From: Bin75 sp965223955
GTDB lineage: Bacteria > Nitrospirota > Nitrospiria > Nitrospirales > UBA8639
Reading direction: 5' to 3'
DNA: 64,000 nt
Assembly: GCA_965223955.1 (NCBI GenBank)
Contig: OZ245029.1
Location: 1,488,001 to 1,552,000, forward strand
Shown: positions 45,132-54,243 of the stretch, piece by piece
Position numbering within the stretch: the stretch's first letter is position 1
Layout: each line of letters starts with the position of its first letter
The notes under the pieces: generated by a model
The model's database searches: none
What the model saw: the letters and a program-made list of their open reading frames with translations, nothing else
Told to the model about the DNA's origin: nothing
Position numbers and translations under genes: made by a program

Positions 45132-45246
45132 GGACGGGGTTCCTGGCGATCTCCTGCTTGCCACGGCGCATCGTAATCCAACCCATTGATATTCGCAAGA
45201 AACGGGGTTGCAGGAAAGTCCCCAGGTTTGTAACATTCGATTCGCT

Positions 45247-45921
45247 ATGTCCAGCACGTCATTCAAGCGATATTTTCTGACGGGCCTGTTGGTGGTCACG
45301 CCCATTTGGGGGACGGTGCTCGTCCTCAAAACCCTGTTTGTCACCGTGGACAGCATTCTGGGGAACATGCTGGCCGAAGTGGTGACCGAAGACTACTACG
45401 TGCCCGGGTTGGGGATCCTGACGCTGCTCTTTCTGATTCTCTTCGCGGGGTTTATGGGGACGAACTACCTCGGGGGCCGGTTGGTGAAACGGTGGGAAGA
45501 GTTCTTGGAGCGGGTGCCCGTTGTCCGGGGGATTTATGCGACCCTGAAATCGATGATGGATATCCTGTCGTTCAAACAGCGAAAAAAATACAACAAGGTG
45601 GTGATGATTCAATTCCCCAAAGACGGGAACTACTGTTTGGCCTTTGTGACCGGGGAGACCAGGGACGAGGTTCAAACCCTGGTGCCGGAACCCTTGGTCC
45701 ACGTGTACGTCCCGACCTCGCCGAATCCCACTTCCGGGTATTTCCTGTTGGTCCCGGAGCGGGAAGTGGTTTCCGTGGATATGAGCGTGGAAGAAGCCAT
45801 GAAATTGATCGTTTCGGGCGGGCTCTATTCTTCCGGTAAGGCCATGAACGTGCCGACCTTCGATCCGACTCACGAGCCTTCAGCCTTTCCCGAACGGAAG
45901 GTCGAAGTCAGGACGGGATAG
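45247..45921 (+). CDS. DUF502 family membrane protein
   Basis: A 224-residue protein with two membrane helices (YFLTGLLVVTPIWGTVLVLK; LGILTLLFLILFAGFMGTNYLG) and a soluble C-terminal domain with ERVPVVRGIYATLKSMMDIL, VVMIQFPKDGNYCLAFVTGE and VYVPTSPNPTSGYFLLVPE, the conserved core of DUF502. The molecular role is not established; plant relatives act in membrane trafficking or signalling. The glmU gene follows in the same direction after 41 bases. Confidence 0.92.
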   Translation: MSSTSFKRYFLTGLLVVTPIWGTVLVLKTLFVTVDSILGNMLAEVVTEDYYVPGLGILTLLFLILFAGFMGTNYLGGRLVKRWEEFLERVPVVRGIYATLKSMMDILSFKQRKKYNKVVMIQFPKDGNYCLAFVTGETRDEVQTLVPEPLVHVYVPTSPNPTSGYFLLVPEREVVSVDMSVEEAMKLIVSGGLYSSGKAMNVPTFDPTHEPSAFPERKVEVRTG

Positions 45922-45962
45922 CCTCCACATTTTCCGCAACGCCTCACCGTGAGGCACAATCA

Positions 45963-47438
45963 ATGAAAAAGTTTTCCGCGATTGTCATCGCAGCGGGCCG
46001 GGGAAAACGCATGCGGTCCAAAACCGCCAAGGTGTTACACCCCGTGGCCGGGCGACCCCTGGTCTGGTACATGGTCTCGTTGGCCAGACAAGTCGTGGAC
46101 GCGCGCGTGGTGGTGGTCATCGGATATCAGGCCGAACGGGTCCGGGCTTTTCTCGAACAATCCCAATCAGAATTCGAGCCTTTCGATATGGCACTTCAAC
46201 CCGACCAGTTGGGGACGGGTCATGCAGTGCAACAAGCCCAAGCAGCCCTGATGCCCAAGGGGAAGGCCGCGTGCAAGCATTGCCTCATCGTGAACGCGGA
46301 TACGCCTTTGCTGACCCGAGCGACCGTGGCGCGGTTGTTGGCCCATCATGAAAAAGCCAAAGCCACCCTGACCATCTTGAGTGCGGATTTGCCCGATCCC
46401 CAAGGATATGGGCGCGTGGTGAGAGGCGAAAAAGGGCACGTCGTCAAGGTGGTGGAGGAGCCGGATGCCACGCGGGCCGAGCGCGCCATCCGCGAAGTGA
46501 ACGTCGGAACCTACGTGGTCGACACGTCGTTTCTGTTCAAGGCCTTGGCCCGGATTCACGCTCATAATGCGCAAGGCGAGTATTACCTGACCGATATCGT
46601 GGGCCTGGCCGTGGACGAGGGACGTAAGGTGGCGGGTATGAAGACCGCCGACTCTTCGGAGTGTATCGGGGTGAATAGCCGGGAGCATCTCGCCTTTGTC
46701 GAACAGGTGATGCGGCAACGTATCCGGACGCGATGGTTGAAGGCGGGCGTGACCATGCTCGATCCCCGGACGACGTTTATCGATGATCCGGTTACGATCG
46801 GCATGGATACCATGCTCTACCCGGGCGTGACGTTGGAAGGTCAAACGGCAATCGGGGCCGACTGCATCATTCGATCCCATTCCCGGGTGACGAACAGCGT
46901 GGTTGGGAAGTCCGTCACCATCAAGGACAGTTCCCTGGTGGAGAGTGCGGTCCTGGAGGACCATGCCACGGTCGGGCCGTTTGCGCACCTTCGTCCCGGT
47001 TCGGTGCTGAGAAAAAAGTCCAAGGTCGGCAATTTCGTCGAATTGAAAAATACGGAACTGGGTGCCGGGTCCAAGGCGAATCATTTGACGTATCTGGGTG
47101 ATACGTCCGTGGGGGAACGGGTCAATATCGGGGCGGGGACGATCACGTGCAATTATGACGGCTACCGAAAGGAACGGACGATGATCGAGGATGAGGCGCT
47201 CATTGGCAGCGATACGCAACTGATCGCTCCCGTCAGGGTGGGGAAGGGGGCCGTCGTGGGCGCGGGATCGACGATTACCCAGGACGTGCCCGCCGATGCG
47301 CTCGCGTTATCAAGGAGCCCGCAGGTCACCCGTGAAGAGTGGGCAGCCCGACAGCGAGCTTATTATGCGGAAAAGTCATTACCCGCTCCGAAGTCCGGCC
47401 CCGCTTCCCGCGGGAAGAAAAAAGGTTCTAAGGGGTAG
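45963..47438 (+). CDS. glmU: bifunctional UDP-GlcNAc pyrophosphorylase / GlcN-1-P acetyltransferase
   Basis: Makes UDP-GlcNAc for peptidoglycan and lipopolysaccharide. N-terminal uridylyltransferase: IAAGRGKRMRSKTAKVLHPVAGRPL, LGTGHAVQQA, NADTPLL, DPQGYGRVVR. C-terminal left-handed beta-helix acetyltransferase from about residue 260, with HLRPGSVL, GNFVELKN, NHLTYLGDTSVGERVNIGAGTITCNYDG. Full length at 491 residues, with a basic C-terminal tail. It is followed, after a 470-base repeat block, by glmS of the same pathway. Confidence 0.97.
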   Translation: MKKFSAIVIAAGRGKRMRSKTAKVLHPVAGRPLVWYMVSLARQVVDARVVVVIGYQAERVRAFLEQSQSEFEPFDMALQPDQLGTGHAVQQAQAALMPKGKAACKHCLIVNADTPLLTRATVARLLAHHEKAKATLTILSADLPDPQGYGRVVRGEKGHVVKVVEEPDATRAERAIREVNVGTYVVDTSFLFKALARIHAHNAQGEYYLTDIVGLAVDEGRKVAGMKTADSSECIGVNSREHLAFVEQVMRQRIRTRWLKAGVTMLDPRTTFIDDPVTIGMDTMLYPGVTLEGQTAIGADCIIRSHSRVTNSVVGKSVTIKDSSLVESAVLEDHATVGPFAHLRPGSVLRKKSKVGNFVELKNTELGAGSKANHLTYLGDTSVGERVNIGAGTITCNYDGYRKERTMIEDEALIGSDTQLIAPVRVGKGAVVGAGSTITQDVPADALALSRSPQVTREEWAARQRAYYAEKSLPAPKSGPASRGKKKGSKG

Positions 47439-47484
47439 CTGTGCGACACTGTCATTGGTATGAAAAGGGCCAGTCGCACCACGA

Positions 47485-47795
47485 ATCTGTCATTCCGAGC
47501 CCCAATGTGTCATTCCGGGCGAAGCGAGGAATCTGCTCCTCCTCTTATATTGTCATCCCCGACCCCGATCGGGGATCCAGGAGTTTTTGTTCCAGGCTGG
47601 GCCGCACGAATGGAGGGGCAGAAGAGAAAACCCCTGGATTCCTTTACTTGACTGGATCCCCGATTACCAACGTCGGGGACAAGCGTCGGGAATGACAGAG
47701 AGGGAAAAACAGGAATGACAGCAGGAGAAGCGAAGGAGGGGAATGGAAAGGGCCACCCTCTCCCCTAGTGGGAGAGGGCAGGGTGAGGGGGAAAT
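47485..47795. repeat. repeat block between glmU and glmS, families C and E
   Basis: Two TGTCATTCCGAGC / TGTCATTCCGGGCGAAGCG starts, GGGGATCCAGGAGTTTTTGT, GGATCCCCGATTACCAACGT and an E hairpin (CTCTCCCCTAGTGGGAGAG, about 47758). The block matches the region at 25510 in order. It ends before the AT-rich glmS leader. Confidence 0.7.
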
Positions 47796-47819
47796 GACCA
47801 CACCGGTGTTTCACAAAAG

Positions 47820-47911
47820 TCGACAAAAGGATCCATTATGATGCTAAACATAGTACAAAAAGCATCAAAAAGTATGACAAATGGTGCCATTAAGGTGACA
47901 AATAGCGCATG
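47820..47911 (+). promoter_or_regulatory. AT-rich glmS leader with direct repeats
   Basis: TGACAAATGGTGCCAT (47875-47890) and TGACAAATAGCGCATG (47896-47911) are direct repeats 21 bases apart, two helical turns; a weaker relative, CGACAAAAGGATCCAT, starts at 47820. The last copy overlaps the glmS ATG. They may be operator sites for a regulator of amino-sugar synthesis. AAGGTG within it is the best ribosome site. Confidence 0.4.
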
Positions 47912-49738
47912 TGTGGAATTATAGGATATATCGGGGATGACAATGCCGCCGGCGTGCTTATGCAGGGGCTGAGACGGCTGGAGTATCGCGGCTATGATTC
48001 GGCGGGGATTGCGGTGTTGCAGCATGGCCGGATCGAGATCCGTCGAAGCGTCGGCAAATTGCTTCATCTGGAAGAAGCCCTGAAAGAAGAGCATCTCTTC
48101 GGAACGGTTGGAATCGGGCATACGCGATGGGCCACGCATGGCAAACCGTCCGAGCAAAACGCCCATCCCCATCGTTCTGGAAACGTCGTTATCGTGCACA
48201 ACGGCATTATTGAAAATTACCTGGCTCACAAACGGCGCTTGGCAAACGCGGGATGCCGGTTCGAATCCGAGACGGATACCGAAGTGATCGCGCATTTATT
48301 GGCGTTTCACATGGAAGAGGGGCATTCCCTCGAGCAGGCGTTTCGAGCGACGGTTCGGGAATTGCACGGGAGCTACGCCATTGCCGGTATGTGTGTGAGC
48401 GAACCCGAGACCCTGGTGGTGACCAAGTCGGGCTGTCCGCTGGTTGTGGGGCAAGGTGAGAAAGCCGCGTTTCTGGCTTCCGACGTGACGCCGTTACTCG
48501 CCTACACCCGCAACGTGACGTATTTGGAAGACGGGGACGTCGGGACGTTGACGCCGCTCGGCATAACGGTGACCGGTGCGGACGGACAACCCGTCCACAG
48601 GGAGGTGGTCGTAATCGACTGGAACGCGGAAGCCGCGGAAAAAGGCGGGTACCCGCATTTCATGCTCAAGGAAATTCATGAGCAACCACAAGCCATTCTC
48701 GATACGTTGCGGGGTCGATACAGTTATGACTCGGGTGAAGCGGATCTGCCGGATTTGGCGATCACGCCCGATGAACTGAGGAATGCCCGGTCGATCTGGA
48801 TCGTCGCGTGTGGAACGTCCTGGCATGCCGGACTGGTCGGGAAATATTTGCTTGAGGAACTCGTTCGCACACCGGTCCAGGTCGATATCGGCTCGGAATT
48901 CCGGTATCGCAACCCGCTGGTTCAGGAGGGGGACGTGTTTATCGCCCTGTCTCAATCGGGAGAAACCGCGGATACGCTGGCTGCCGCCCGTGAGGCCAGG
49001 CGATTGGGTGCGCACGTCCTGTCGATCGTGAACGTCGTCGGCAGCACGTTGGCCAGGGAATCCGACGGCGTGATTTACACCCGTTGCGGCCCGGAAATCA
49101 GCGTGGCCTCGACCAAGGCTTTCACCAGCCAGGTCATGGCCCTGTATCTCCTGGCCTTGCACGTCGGAAGAGTACGTGGGGTCTTGAGCGTGGCAGATGG
49201 TCAATGGTGGCTGGATCAATTTATGGCCCTGCCCGGACACGTCGAACGCGTCATCAAGCGAGAAGCCGAATTCGTGGCGATGGCGAAACGGTTCTACCGG
49301 AAGAACAATTTTCTCTATCTCGGACGTGGGATCAATTATCCGATTGCGTTGGAAGGCGCGCTCAAGCTCAAAGAAATTTCCTACATCCACGCGGAAGGGT
49401 ATGCGGCGGGAGAAATGAAACATGGTCCCATTGCCTTGATCGACGAAGACATGCCGGTGGTGGTGCTGGCCCCGCGGGACCGGTTGTACGAAAAAACCGT
49501 GAGCAATCTGATGGAAGTCAAGGCGCGGAGCGCGCCGGTCATTGCGTTCGTCAGTGAGGGAGAGCAAGAACTTGAAGCCTTGGCTGATTGCGTCTTCAGG
49601 ATTCCCAACACCCATGCCTTGCTCTCACCGATTCCCTTCACCGCCGCGCTTCAATTATTGGCGTATCACATCGCGACGTTACGAGACATCGACGTGGATC
49701 GCCCCCGGAACCTGGCGAAAAGCGTCACCGTCGAGTAA
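47909..49738 (+). CDS. glmS: glutamine-fructose-6-phosphate aminotransferase
   Basis: Makes glucosamine 6-phosphate from fructose 6-phosphate and glutamine. 609 residues. The N-terminal Ntn glutaminase has catalytic Cys2 in MCGIIGYIGDD, then RGYDSAG, GHTRWATHGKPS, HNGIIENY. Two SIS sugar-isomerase domains follow (ACGTSWHAGLVGKYLLE; ALSQSGETADTLAA; YLGRGINYPIALEGALKLKEIS) and the C-terminal DxPRNLAKSVTVE tail. The ATG sits at the end of direct repeats that may be operators. Confidence 0.98.
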   Translation: MCGIIGYIGDDNAAGVLMQGLRRLEYRGYDSAGIAVLQHGRIEIRRSVGKLLHLEEALKEEHLFGTVGIGHTRWATHGKPSEQNAHPHRSGNVVIVHNGIIENYLAHKRRLANAGCRFESETDTEVIAHLLAFHMEEGHSLEQAFRATVRELHGSYAIAGMCVSEPETLVVTKSGCPLVVGQGEKAAFLASDVTPLLAYTRNVTYLEDGDVGTLTPLGITVTGADGQPVHREVVVIDWNAEAAEKGGYPHFMLKEIHEQPQAILDTLRGRYSYDSGEADLPDLAITPDELRNARSIWIVACGTSWHAGLVGKYLLEELVRTPVQVDIGSEFRYRNPLVQEGDVFIALSQSGETADTLAAAREARRLGAHVLSIVNVVGSTLARESDGVIYTRCGPEISVASTKAFTSQVMALYLLALHVGRVRGVLSVADGQWWLDQFMALPGHVERVIKREAEFVAMAKRFYRKNNFLYLGRGINYPIALEGALKLKEISYIHAEGYAAGEMKHGPIALIDEDMPVVVLAPRDRLYEKTVSNLMEVKARSAPVIAFVSEGEQELEALADCVFRIPNTHALLSPIPFTAALQLLAYHIATLRDIDVDRPRNLAKSVTVE

Positions 49739-49771
49739 CCGCGCGTCGAGCCCTGTCCGAGCAGTCCTATC

Positions 49772-50278
49772 GTGAGTACGTTCCATCTCTGGCTTGTCCC
49801 AACGGGTGAGGTATCCAACCGTCTTGCCGGCGTGATCTCCGACTTGAGTGCTCTTTATCGGGGCCCGACGTTCGATCCCCACCTCACCCTGCTGGGAAAA
49901 CTCGAGGGAGAGGAGGAATCTCTTGCCGATCTCACGAAACAATTGGCGCGCGCGCTTCATCCGTTTGAGGTTCGACTCAAGAAACCGGGCCATGAAGCAC
50001 ACTACTTTCGATGCCTCTTTCTTCCGGTGGAGCCGTCTCCGACCCTCCTGGCGGCTCATCAACGGGCCAAGCAGATCTTCGACGGACAATCGACGAACAC
50101 CTTTGACCCGCACGTCAGTCTCTTGTACGGGTTGTTTCCCGCAAGCATGAAGCGAGCGATCATCAACTCCTTGCCCCCGGACCTGCCGGGCGCCTTTCTC
50201 GTCTCACGACTCCAACTTATTCGAGCCGGTTCCACGAACCCGCAGGATTGGCAGGTCGTGGCAACCCTGGATCTCTGA
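49772..50278 (+). CDS. 2'-5' RNA ligase / cyclic phosphodiesterase-like (2H) protein
   Basis: A 168-residue 2H phosphoesterase with the two family motifs FDPHLTLLG (His37) and FDPHVSLLYG (His114). The family acts on 2'-5' bonds or 2',3'-cyclic phosphates of RNA or nucleotides; the substrate is unknown here. It starts with GTG at 49772, 33 bases after glmS, and may be co-transcribed with it. Confidence 0.85.
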   Translation: MSTFHLWLVPTGEVSNRLAGVISDLSALYRGPTFDPHLTLLGKLEGEEESLADLTKQLARALHPFEVRLKKPGHEAHYFRCLFLPVEPSPTLLAAHQRAKQIFDGQSTNTFDPHVSLLYGLFPASMKRAIINSLPPDLPGAFLVSRLQLIRAGSTNPQDWQVVATLDL

Positions 50279-50299
50279 AGGTGCCGCACGCCTGTCTTT

Positions 50300-50515
50300 T
50301 TCCTCCCCTTTGCCTGCCCTGAGCGAAGCGTAGGGTCAGTTCTCGTAGGCTGGGTGTCGGGTTACGCCTTCGGCTAACCCGACCTACGGCTTTGCTACTG
50401 CCCCCTCGCCCCTGGAGGGAGAGGGCTGGGGTGAGGGGGACAAAAGAACTGGATTCCCGATTAAAAATGTCGGGAATGACAGAAGGAAAAGCGGGAATGA
50501 CAGATGAGGTGTGTT
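50300..50515. repeat. repeat block, families A, B, C, E
   Basis: A family B arm (CTCCCCTTTGCCTGCCCTGAG), an inverted family A unit (50358-50390), an E hairpin (about 50403-50440) and family C pieces with AATGACAGA. It lies between convergent genes; no coding seen. Confidence 0.7.
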
Positions 50516-50545
50516 GCGCAGCATTGCGGAGAGGAAGACGTGTTC

Positions 50546-51064
50546 TTATTGTCGGGCAAAGGCAAACGTATGGGTGGATTTCTTTCGGCCGTTTTCGAAG
50601 ACCGTCCATTCATGGTTGATATGACGGTCGTCGACAAAGGTGAGGGTGAGTTCGTGCATATGCTTGTCGTACAAGGAACGCATGCCCGTGCCGTCGATAT
50701 AGGACAGGGTCATGGAATTGCCATTCACGCGGCTACCTGTTCGCATGCGCGGCTGGTTGCCCAACAGGCAGTAATGCGTCATGACCATTTGGTGCCCGTC
50801 TTGCGTATAGATCGAGACCATTTCCTTGGGCGTGCCGGGGTACATGCGTTCGATCACCGCCGTGCCTTTCGCCGTTAATATATATTCGACGGTGATGATT
50901 TCCTGCCCGTCGAGTGTCTGTTTGCTGCCATGCCAGGTGCCCACTAATTCTTTGACCAGTTCAAACGGCATGGGAAGTAGGGAGGGATGTTCGGCCATTG
51001 CCGGTCCGGACCAGAGCCCCCACAGGCTTCCTCCCAGCACGAGCAGGAGGACGTGCGGCCGCAT
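50546..51064 (-). CDS. exported lipocalin-like hypothetical protein
   Basis: A 172-residue protein with a signal peptide (HVLLLVLGGSLWGLWSGPAMA-EH). The mature domain, starting ELVGTWHGSKQTLDGQEIITVEYIL and continuing through repeated beta strands (MTLSYIDGTGMRSL, LTLTFVDDRHINHEW), resembles lipocalin-like or DUF1579-type ligand-binding barrels, with GTW as the usual first-strand signature. The ligand is unknown. The start at 51064 is chosen for the clean leader. Confidence 0.65.
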   Translation of the reverse strand: MRPHVLLLVLGGSLWGLWSGPAMAEHPSLLPMPFELVKELVGTWHGSKQTLDGQEIITVEYILTAKGTAVIERMYPGTPKEMVSIYTQDGHQMVMTHYCLLGNQPRMRTGSRVNGNSMTLSYIDGTGMRSLYDKHMHELTLTFVDDRHINHEWTVFENGRKKSTHTFAFARQ

Positions 51065-51193
51065 CAACCCGCCCTTCGTTTTGGCGGTTTGGATTTCGGG
51101 TTGGCGTAGGTTATTCTGTCGCACCATTATTTACTATAAAACGTCGGCAGCGGAGAGTCAAAACGAATTCCGGTGAAATCGGAGGCAGGATCT

Positions 51194-51655
51194 GTGTCCA
51201 GGAAGACTCGGGGAGCAGCAGGCCGGCTTGAAGCCATTTGGATCAAGCGCATGAAGCGTGGTCCCATGGATTTCGTGGAGCAGGCGACCTTGGAGTCGGG
51301 AACGGGGTTGGTTGGAAATACGAATCAAGGCGGCAGGCGACAGGTCACCATTCTTGAACGGGAAATCTGGGCGGAGTTGATGACGGAAGTCGCCGGCACG
51401 TTGCCGCCTTCCGCGCGCCGGGCGAATCTGTTGATCCGCGGCCTCAGCTTGCACCGTTCCCTGAAGCGCATCCTGCGTATCGGGCCGTGTCGCATTCGCA
51501 TCCTGGGTGAAACCAAGCCGTGTGAACGCATGGAAGAAGCCTGCCCCGGACTTCAAGCCGCCATGTCCCGGGCTTGGGCGGGTGGGGCGTTTGGTGAGGT
51601 GTTGGACGACGGCGAGATCGTGGTCGGAGATCCTGTTGTTTGGGTGGAGGAGTGA
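51194..51655 (+). CDS. MOSC-domain protein
   Basis: A 153-residue MOSC protein: GLVGNTNQGGRRQVTILERE, ARRANLLIRGLSLH, LRIGPCRIRILGETKPCERM, GLQAAM and GGAFGEVLDDGEIVVGD. MOSC proteins handle sulfur in molybdenum-cofactor enzymes or reduce N-hydroxylated compounds; Cys of KPCERM is the conserved site. GGAGG precedes the GTG at 51194 by 8 bases. The YqaA-like gene starts 19 bases after its stop. It could serve the SoxC-like molybdoenzyme, but that link is inference. Confidence 0.88.
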   Translation: MSRKTRGAAGRLEAIWIKRMKRGPMDFVEQATLESGTGLVGNTNQGGRRQVTILEREIWAELMTEVAGTLPPSARRANLLIRGLSLHRSLKRILRIGPCRIRILGETKPCERMEEACPGLQAAMSRAWAGGAFGEVLDDGEIVVGDPVVWVEE

Positions 51656-51674
51656 ATGATCATGACGTGGCGTC

Positions 51675-52094
51675 ATGGCCTTTGATGGGCTCTGGGCCTT
51701 GTTTCTGAGCGCCTTCCTTGCCGCCACCCTTCTGCCCGGTGGGTCTGAGGCCGTGTTGGCCATATTGGCCGTGCGGGGTGAGTATGATCCCTGGATCCTT
51801 TTGGCCGTGGCCTCGGCAGGGAATACATTGGGCGGGATGAGCACGTGGGGCGTCGGACGTTTTTTCGGGTGGTGGTATCCGGCCTCACGTTTCACTCAAC
51901 CCAGGTATCACCGGCCTATCCGGTGGTTGCGGCAATGGGGGAGCCCGGCCCTGCTCCTGTCCTGGGTGCCCGTCGTGGGAGATTCATTGTGTTTGGTTGG
52001 TGGGTGGCTCCGCGTGCATTGGCTCGCGGCATTGTTGTGGATCGCCATCGGGAAAGCCGCACGGTATGGCGTCATCGTGTATGCGGCCTCGTGA
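51675..52094 (+). CDS. YqaA family (DedA-like) membrane protein
   Basis: A 139-residue membrane protein with four probable helices. The pattern FLAATLLPGGSEAVLAILAV, AGNTLGGMSTWGVGRFFG and SWVPVVGDSLCLVGGWLRV is that of the short YqaA branch of the SNARE-associated/DedA group, probable lipid or small-ion handlers of the inner membrane. It follows the MOSC gene closely. Confidence 0.88.
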   Translation: MAFDGLWALFLSAFLAATLLPGGSEAVLAILAVRGEYDPWILLAVASAGNTLGGMSTWGVGRFFGWWYPASRFTQPRYHRPIRWLRQWGSPALLLSWVPVVGDSLCLVGGWLRVHWLAALLWIAIGKAARYGVIVYAAS

Positions 52095-52141
52095 GCCGTT
52101 CTCTGCAACCCGGAGCGCCTGCGTGCCACACCGGCAACGGG

Positions 52142-52678
52142 TCAGGGTTGAGGCGGGGGCATGATGGTTCCCACGTGAACCGGAGCATGCGCGCCGTCTT
52201 TGCAATAGCGCTCCAGTATTTCGTGAATCACCCGAAACGCCAGTTTCGACCACGGAATGTCTTCTCGTTTAAAAAGATCGACTTCCAGACTTTCCGTCCC
52301 CGCGCCGAACGTGGCCTGTTTCATGGTTCCGCGAAACACGACATAGATCTGGTTCACGTGCGGAATGCTGAACAGCGCGTAAAGCCGGGAGATCTCGACC
52401 TCGGTTTCGGCTTCTTCCAGGGTTTCACGAGCCGCGGCTTCTTCCAGGGTTTCGTCCTTTTCCATGAACCCCGCGGGAAACGTCCAGAGGCCGGAACGCG
52501 GCTCGATGGCTCGCTTGCACAGGAGGATCCGGTCTTCCCATTCGGGCAGGCAGCCCACCACGATTTTGGGATTTTCATAGTGAACGGTGTGACAGCGTTC
52601 ACAGACGAATCGAGGCAACGTATCTCCATCGGGGATTTTCACGATGAGTGGTGCTCCGCAGGTGCTGCAATAGTTCAT
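52142..52678 (-). CDS. Nudix hydrolase with N-terminal zinc ribbon
   Basis: A 178-residue protein. A zinc ribbon (C4, C7, C26, C29) precedes a Nudix domain with box GFMEKDETLEEAAARETLEE (residues 70-89), matching G-x5-E-x7-RE-x2-EE. The zinc ribbon is like that of NADH pyrophosphatases, but the SQPWPFP-type specificity motif is not seen, so the substrate nucleotide is open. It is convergent with the YqaA-like gene. Confidence 0.9.
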   Translation of the reverse strand: MNYCSTCGAPLIVKIPDGDTLPRFVCERCHTVHYENPKIVVGCLPEWEDRILLCKRAIEPRSGLWTFPAGFMEKDETLEEAAARETLEEAETEVEISRLYALFSIPHVNQIYVVFRGTMKQATFGAGTESLEVDLFKREDIPWSKLAFRVIHEILERYCKDGAHAPVHVGTIMPPPQP

Positions 52679-52744
52679 GACGTTTGATCGTATGGAGACA
52701 GTGTCGTTGACGATGTTCGTCGCATCCTTCTCAGCCTTGGTCCC

Positions 52745-53035
52745 CCTCCTTTGTAAGACAACCCCCTCAATCCCCCTTATCAGGGGGAGGCGGCTCTAGG
52801 CAGTCCCCCTGATCAGGGGAGGCAGCTCTAAACAGTCCCCCCTGATAAGGGGGGCCAGGGGGGTTTATCTCTTACGACAACCCACCGCCGAACGACCGCT
52901 TCGCCAGATACGAAGCCACGAGAAGAATAGACGCAGGCAGTCATCAGGGAAAAGCTGACCCTTCTATCCTCGTTCTGCTCTTGTGGTCAGCCCTGTATTC
53001 TGTCTGCGAATGAGTGAACACATACAGGAGTTGAC
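52745..53035. repeat. composite intergenic repeat ending in motif D
   Basis: The same order of pieces as at 37480-37735: CTCCTTTGTAAGACAACCCC, several CCCCCTGATAAGGGGG-type hairpins (one more than the other copy), GCCGAACGACCGCTTCGCC, ACGAAGCCACGAGAAGAA, CAGGCAGTCATCAGG, GGTCAGCCC and motif D (53000-53030), about 80 bases before the aminotransferase gene. No gene. Confidence 0.8.
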
Positions 53036-53108
53036 GTTTCTGACTTGCTCGTTCCCGTCAGGTGTGTTTGAATATGTGCTCCGCAATTGACCCATGATAA
53101 CAGGAGCG

Positions 53109-54236
53109 ATGCGTTTCGTGAAGGTTCCTTTGTTGGATTTACAAGCGCAGTTTCAGCAGATCCGGTCGGACGTCCTGTCGGCGATCGAAGAAGTGTGTCA
53201 TGATCAAAGTTTTGTGCTCGGTCGACGGGTCGAGGCCTTCGAAACGGCCATTGCCGAATATCTTGAGTGCCGGTACGCCATCGGTGTGGCCTCGGGGAGC
53301 GATGCCTTGCTGCTTTCCCTGATGGCGGCGGGGGTGAACCCCGGTGATGAAGTGATCACCGTGCCGTTTACCTTCTTTTCCACGGCGGGCGGTATTTCGC
53401 GTTTGTGCGCGACGCCGGTGTTCGTCGACGTCCGGGCCGATACCTTTACGATTGATCCCGAACAGATTGAGCAGAAGATCACGCCTCGCACGAAAGCCAT
53501 CATCCCCGTGCATCTCTTCGGTCAATGTGCCGATATGGAGCGCATCATGGAAGTGGCTGATCGACGTGGCATCAAAGTCATTGAAGACGCCTGCCAATCC
53601 ATAGGCGCCAGTCGCCGTGATCGAAAAGCCGGGGCCTTCGGGTATTCGGGGTGCTTCAGCTTTTTCCCGTCTAAAAACCTCGGAGGCGTGGGTGATGGCG
53701 GGTTGATCGTGACGGATGACGGAGACCTCCGCGAACTGCTTCTCGCGTTGCGGGTCCATGGAAGCCGGTCGGACTACCATCATGACCATATCGGGCTCAA
53801 CAGCCGGCTCGATGCCCTCGAGGCGGCGGTGTTGCGCGTCAAGCTGCAACACCTGGACGATTGGAACGCAAAACGAGCCCGGAACGCGGCGAACTACCAG
53901 CGGCTTTTTACCGAGGCCGGGTTACTGGAGCACGTGACGTTACCGACAACGGATCCACGCAACGTCCACGTCTTTAACCAATATACCCTGCGTGCGCACA
54001 AGCGCGACGAGTTGATGGCCTATTTGAAGGCACACGACATCGGGCATAAAGTGTATTATCCCGTCCCCCTGCACCTTCAGGAATGTTACCAACCTCTCGG
54101 CTACTCCAAGGGGGATTTTCCGGTTTCCGAGCGACTGGCGCAAGAAGTGTTGTCCCTGCCGGTGTATCCCGAACTTACCGACGTGCAGATGGAATCGGTG
54201 GTCACGCGCGTCAGTGAGTTCTACAACGGCCGTTAA
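53109..54236 (+). CDS. DegT/DnrJ/EryC1 family PLP aminotransferase
   Basis: A 375-residue PLP-dependent sugar aminotransferase. Hallmarks: VPLLDLQAQF at the start, GVASGSDALLLSLMAAGVNPGDEVI, VHLFGQCADM, EDACQSIGA, and FSFFPSKNLGGVGDGG with the PLP-binding Lys near residue 188. It converts keto-sugar nucleotides to amino sugars for surface glycans. Start choices are ATG 53094, ATG 53109 or GTG 53118 (MKVPLLDL); AGGAG at 53103 best fits the last two. Downstream genes on the plus strand make phosphonate head groups, so it may belong to surface-glycan synthesis. Confidence 0.9.
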   Translation: MRFVKVPLLDLQAQFQQIRSDVLSAIEEVCHDQSFVLGRRVEAFETAIAEYLECRYAIGVASGSDALLLSLMAAGVNPGDEVITVPFTFFSTAGGISRLCATPVFVDVRADTFTIDPEQIEQKITPRTKAIIPVHLFGQCADMERIMEVADRRGIKVIEDACQSIGASRRDRKAGAFGYSGCFSFFPSKNLGGVGDGGLIVTDDGDLRELLLALRVHGSRSDYHHDHIGLNSRLDALEAAVLRVKLQHLDDWNAKRARNAANYQRLFTEAGLLEHVTLPTTDPRNVHVFNQYTLRAHKRDELMAYLKAHDIGHKVYYPVPLHLQECYQPLGYSKGDFPVSERLAQEVLSLPVYPELTDVQMESVVTRVSEFYNGR

Positions 54237-54243
54237 AGCCGGT

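Noticed and set aside
46167..47219. 350-codon minus-strand open frame
   Set aside because: Antisense of glmU.
47440..47908. glmS ribozyme upstream of glmS
   Set aside because: The region is repeat DNA plus a short AT-rich leader; no ribozyme core sequence is recognisable.
48250..48275. GGTTCGAATCC as a tRNA T-arm
   Set aside because: It lies inside the glmS coding frame and no acceptor or anticodon arms can be built around it.
48494..49615. 373-codon minus-strand open frame
   Set aside because: Antisense of glmS.
51158..51895. 245-codon minus-strand open frame
   Set aside because: The plus strand encodes a recognisable MOSC protein and YqaA-like protein over the same bases.
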